Shown one piece after another: positions 6,073 through 8,290 of a stretch of DNA of 8,290 bases (positions within the stretch are counted from its first letter, which is position 1; every line of letters begins with the position of its first letter). The stretch covers positions 1 through 8,290 of the forward strand of contig JBOGVG010000130.1 in NCBI GenBank assembly GCA_050692435.1, written 5' to 3'. The stretch is from AC-69 sp050692435. GTDB lineage: Bacteria; Actinomycetota; UBA4738; HRBIN12. The notes below the pieces were generated by a model. The model saw only the letters and a program-made list of their open reading frames with translations. It was not told the origin of the DNA and searched no databases. Position numbers and translations under genes: made by a program.

Positions 6073-6983
6073 GAAGTCGGCGAGGACCCCGGGGCGACGA
6101 CCTCGTCCAGCCAGCCGGTCACGGCGGCCATCCACCGGTCGGGGTCCTCGATCATCGGGACGTGGCCCACGCGAGGGAGCAGGCGCACCCGCCAGTTCTC
6201 GTGGCTCTCGATGGCAGCCTGGGCGAATGCCACCGGCACCAACCGGTCGCTGTAGCCGTGGATCACCAGGACCGGGCACTTCACGCCGTCCAGGATGCGC
6301 CGGGCAAGCTCGCCTCGTTCGCCGAGTCGCAGGAGCGACCGCGTGGCCTCGATGAAGGCCGGGGCGATGTCGGGGTCCTGCTGCCGTTCCAGCAGCAGGT
6401 CGACGTGCGCCCGGACCAGCTCCTCGGGAACGCTCGAGGGGTTGGCGGTCACGATCCGAAACCCGATCCGCGTGATCCGCTCCGCCGAGAGCCGGTTGAA
6501 GCGCTGCTTCGCGACCCACTCGCCGATCCTCGGAGCCCGGTACAGGGCGAACCCCGCCAGGACCACCGGCGAGGGGACGCCGCCTCGCGCCCATGGGAAC
6601 ACCGAGGCGGAGAGCACCACGCCCTCCGCGGAGGCCGGCTCGTACGCCGCCTGGAGCATGGCGATGGCGCCGCCCATGGAGTTGCCGACCAGCACGGCCG
6701 GGGCGCCGACCAGCTCGTCCACGAACCGCGCCAAGAGCACCTGGTTCGCCGAGAGCTTGCTGCTCCTGCCGTCCCGCGGGGTCAGCCCGAACCCGGCGAG
6801 ATCCAGCGCCAGCACTCGGCCGCGCTCGGCCAGGCGAGGGCCGACCAGGACCCAGGACAAGTACGAACCGCCGAGCCCGTGGACGAGCACGAACGTCCGC
6901 TCGGGTGGTCCCTCCCATTCGACGTAGTGGACCGGGCCGTCCAGGTCGACGAACTTGCTCCCCGGGACATCGAGCTTCGTCAC
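6069..6983 (-). CDS. alpha/beta hydrolase fold protein
   Basis: The 304-residue protein has a complete alpha/beta hydrolase core. The oxyanion-hole segment is FVLVHGLGGSYLSW (31-44). The nucleophile elbow GNSMGG gives Ser102, the acid is probably Asp246 (HGYSDRLVP), and the base is His274 (RVGHVPMIED). A helical cap of about residues 130-225 lies between strands 6 and 7. There is no signal peptide, so it is probably cytoplasmic. The family covers esterases, lipases, epoxide hydrolases and C-C hydrolases. The adjacent acyltransferase makes a lipid ester or acylglycerol substrate plausible, but that is context only. The start is a GTG at 6983 with no ribosome-binding site. A TACGCT box six bases upstream suggests leaderless translation. 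The coding end overlaps the acyltransferase by four bases, leaving no room for a separate terminator. Confidence 0.93.
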   Translation of the reverse strand: MTKLDVPGSKFVDLDGPVHYVEWEGPPERTFVLVHGLGGSYLSWVLVGPRLAERGRVLALDLAGFGLTPRDGRSSKLSANQVLLARFVDELVGAPAVLVGNSMGGAIAMLQAAYEPASAEGVVLSASVFPWARGGVPSPVVLAGFALYRAPRIGEWVAKQRFNRLSAERITRIGFRIVTANPSSVPEELVRAHVDLLLERQQDPDIAPAFIEATRSLLRLGERGELARRILDGVKCPVLVIHGYSDRLVPVAFAQAAIESHENWRVRLLPRVGHVPMIEDPDRWMAAVTGWLDEVVAPGSSPTS

Positions 6984-6999
6984 GGGCCCAGCGTACCGC
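6984..6999 (-). promoter_or_regulatory. putative promoter of the alpha/beta hydrolase, leaderless type
   Basis: On the minus strand, GCGGTACGCTGGG runs 6999-6987. TACGCT (6995-6990) is a TANNNT -10 that ends six bases before the GTG at 6983. That distance places the transcription start at or next to the start codon, and no Shine-Dalgarno sequence is present. The same 13-base stretch, with one change, lies ahead of the acyltransferase at 4659-4671. No -35 is recognisable. Confidence 0.5.
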
Positions 7000-7024
7000 C
7001 GAGAGCCGCCGCCGCCGTGCCATC

Positions 7025-8290
7025 ATGGCGAACGCGATGGACACCACCGGCGACCTCCGGCTGCTCCTGGCGTCTCGGCACACGCTGATCGTCGCCGAGA
7101 TGCAAGACGAGGGGCGGTTCATGGAGATCGTCCGCCGCGCCGCCCTGGTCGGAGGCTACCCGGTGTGGACGTGGTCGGTCACGCGGGGCCTGGCCCGGGA
7201 GGGGTTCGACCCGCAGATGGGGACCACCGATCCTCGCAAGGCCCTGGACTTCGTGGCCTCCCTGCCCGACCCAGGGGTGTTTGTGATGGCCGACATCCAC
7301 GCCGCTTTCGGGGACCCGGTCGTGATCCGCCGGATCAAGGAGATCGCACAGCGAGGGCGGCCGGGCCAGACGCTGGTCCTCACCGGACCGAGGGCGGATG
7401 TCCCAGCGGAGCTCGAAGGCCTGGCCCTGCCGTGGTCCCTGGAGCCGCCCACCCGAGAGGAGATCGCCGCCCTCGTTCGGCGCACCATGGACGACCTCGC
7501 CGCCCGGAACCTCCCGGTGGTGATGAACGCGAAGGCGGTCGACGAGCTGGTGGAGGCGCTCCGGGGACTGACGCTCCCGGAAGCCGAACGGCTGATCCTG
7601 CAGGCCGCGTTCCGGGACGGGCTGCTCGACGAGAAGGACGTGACGTATGTGCGCGGGGCCAAGGCTGAGCTGCTCGAGGCGAACGGGATCCTTGAGCTGG
7701 TGCCGGATGCGACCGGCGGTCTCGACCAGGTGGGCGGCATGGGCAACCTGAAGGACTGGTTGCGGGTGCGGGGTCGCGCGTTCGAGCCGGCGGCGCGCGA
7801 TGCCGGCCTGGAAGCGCCACGAGGGGTCCTCCTCACCGGCGTCCCGGGCTGCGGCAAGTCCCTCGTGGCGAAGACCCTGGCTCGAACGTGGGAGCTTCCG
7901 CTGGTGCTGCTCGACCCGGGTCGGCTGTACGGCGCGTTCGTGGGCGAGTCGGAGTCACGCCTTCGAAGCGCGCTCGCCACCGTGGAGGCCATGGCCCCAG
8001 TGGTGCTGTGGGTGGACGAGATCGAGAATGGGTTCGCCGCAGGGACGGGGGCGACGGACAGCGGCGTGTCGCAGCGGGTGCTCGGCACGTTCCTCCGATG
8101 GATGCAGGACCGTCCGTCGGGTGTCTTCCTGGTTGCGACGTGCAACGACGTCTCGTCGCTGCAGACCGAGTTCCTCCGCCGGGGGCGGTTCGACGAGGTC
8201 TTCTTCGTGGACCTGCCGGGACGAAGCGAGCGTGAGGCCATCGTCCGCGTCCAGCTCACCCGGCGGAACCGCGACCCCGCGGCCTTCGAC
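7025..8290 (+). CDS. Ycf46-like AAA ATPase (3' end beyond the window)
   Basis: The frame is open from ATG 7025 to the right edge: 422 codons, without a stop. Residues 1-225 form an N-terminal region that begins LRLLLASRHTLIVAEMQDEG and includes VWTWSVTRGL and VFVMADIH. This pattern fits the Ycf46 group, known from algal plastids, cyanobacteria and other bacteria. Residues about 233-422 are an AAA module: Walker A GVPGCGKS (272-279), pore-loop segment YGAFVGESESRLR (302-314), Walker B VVLWVDE (326-332), sensor-1 Asn374 in VATCND, and the arginine-finger box FLRRGRFDEVFFVDLP (383-398). All catalytic residues are present, so it should hydrolyse ATP. The client and cellular role of the group are not settled. 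Family members are about 490-550 residues, so perhaps 80-120 residues are missing. An ATG at 7037 is an alternative start; neither has a clear ribosome-binding site. Confidence 0.92.
   Translation, partial: MANAMDTTGDLRLLLASRHTLIVAEMQDEGRFMEIVRRAALVGGYPVWTWSVTRGLAREGFDPQMGTTDPRKALDFVASLPDPGVFVMADIHAAFGDPVVIRRIKEIAQRGRPGQTLVLTGPRADVPAELEGLALPWSLEPPTREEIAALVRRTMDDLAARNLPVVMNAKAVDELVEALRGLTLPEAERLILQAAFRDGLLDEKDVTYVRGAKAELLEANGILELVPDATGGLDQVGGMGNLKDWLRVRGRAFEPAARDAGLEAPRGVLLTGVPGCGKSLVAKTLARTWELPLVLLDPGRLYGAFVGESESRLRSALATVEAMAPVVLWVDEIENGFAAGTGATDSGVSQRVLGTFLRWMQDRPSGVFLVATCNDVSSLQTEFLRRGRFDEVFFVDLPGRSEREAIVRVQLTRRNRDPAAFD

Noticed and set aside
7007..7017. GCC triplet run upstream of the AAA ATPase
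   Set aside because: About four units only, in sequence where GCC is a very common triplet; no evidence of function.
4362..7088. Very long plus-strand open frame (908 codons)
   Set aside because: It lies out of frame with the acyltransferase and antisense to the hydrolase. Its translation is dominated by Arg, Gly, Pro and His with no family motif, a common artefact of high-GC codon bias.
4960..7122. Long minus-strand open frame (720 codons)
   Set aside because: It is antisense to the acyltransferase and in another frame of the hydrolase, of low-complexity Arg/Gly/Ala composition. The true genes there carry catalytic motifs.

Overview
The window is about two-thirds G+C. Its genes use GTG and ATG starts, and it has TANNNT-type -10 boxes close to start codons. 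It carries an ECF sigma factor with a membrane partner, a wax ester synthase/DGAT family acyltransferase and a Ycf46-like AAA ATPase. Together these suggest a chromosomal segment of a high-GC actinobacterium (Actinomycetota), probably an uncultured lineage. That assignment is an inference from gene content and composition. There is no tRNA, rRNA, CRISPR array, integrase, transposase or plasmid function.

Layout. 1-213 (-): 5' part of a TfoX N-terminal-domain protein that runs off the left edge. 214-549: no intact gene, but a decayed copy (300-377) of the 3' end of the gene at 2684-4636. 550-1038 and 1035-2597 (+): an ECF sigma factor translationally coupled through ATGA to a single-pass membrane protein with a large ectodomain, its likely partner or anti-sigma factor. 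2598-2683: short convergent spacer with a weak hairpin. 2684-4636 (-): a secreted or membrane-anchored protein joining a type 1 copper (cupredoxin) domain, a right-handed beta-helix and a C-terminal PLDc_N-like membrane domain. 4678-6072 (+): WS/DGAT family acyltransferase. 6069-6983 (-): alpha/beta hydrolase, convergent with the acyltransferase and sharing a CTAG that holds both stop codons. 7025-8290 (+): Ycf46-like AAA ATPase, cut by the right edge.

How the genes may work together. The sigma factor and its partner form a signalling pair: the ectodomain would sense something outside the membrane and release the sigma factor. The acyltransferase and the hydrolase could make and break neutral-lipid esters, and both are preceded by nearly the same promoter-like box, GCGGTACGSTGGG. 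The copper/beta-helix protein is divergent from the acyltransferase across 41 bp, and the hydrolase is divergent from the AAA ATPase across another 41 bp.

The most unusual items are the ~77-bp direct repeat (about 90% identical by hand count) that brackets the sigma/partner cassette, the three-part copper/beta-helix/membrane protein with an internal CXXCH, and the paired promoter boxes. I see no clear sign of a wholly new multi-gene system.
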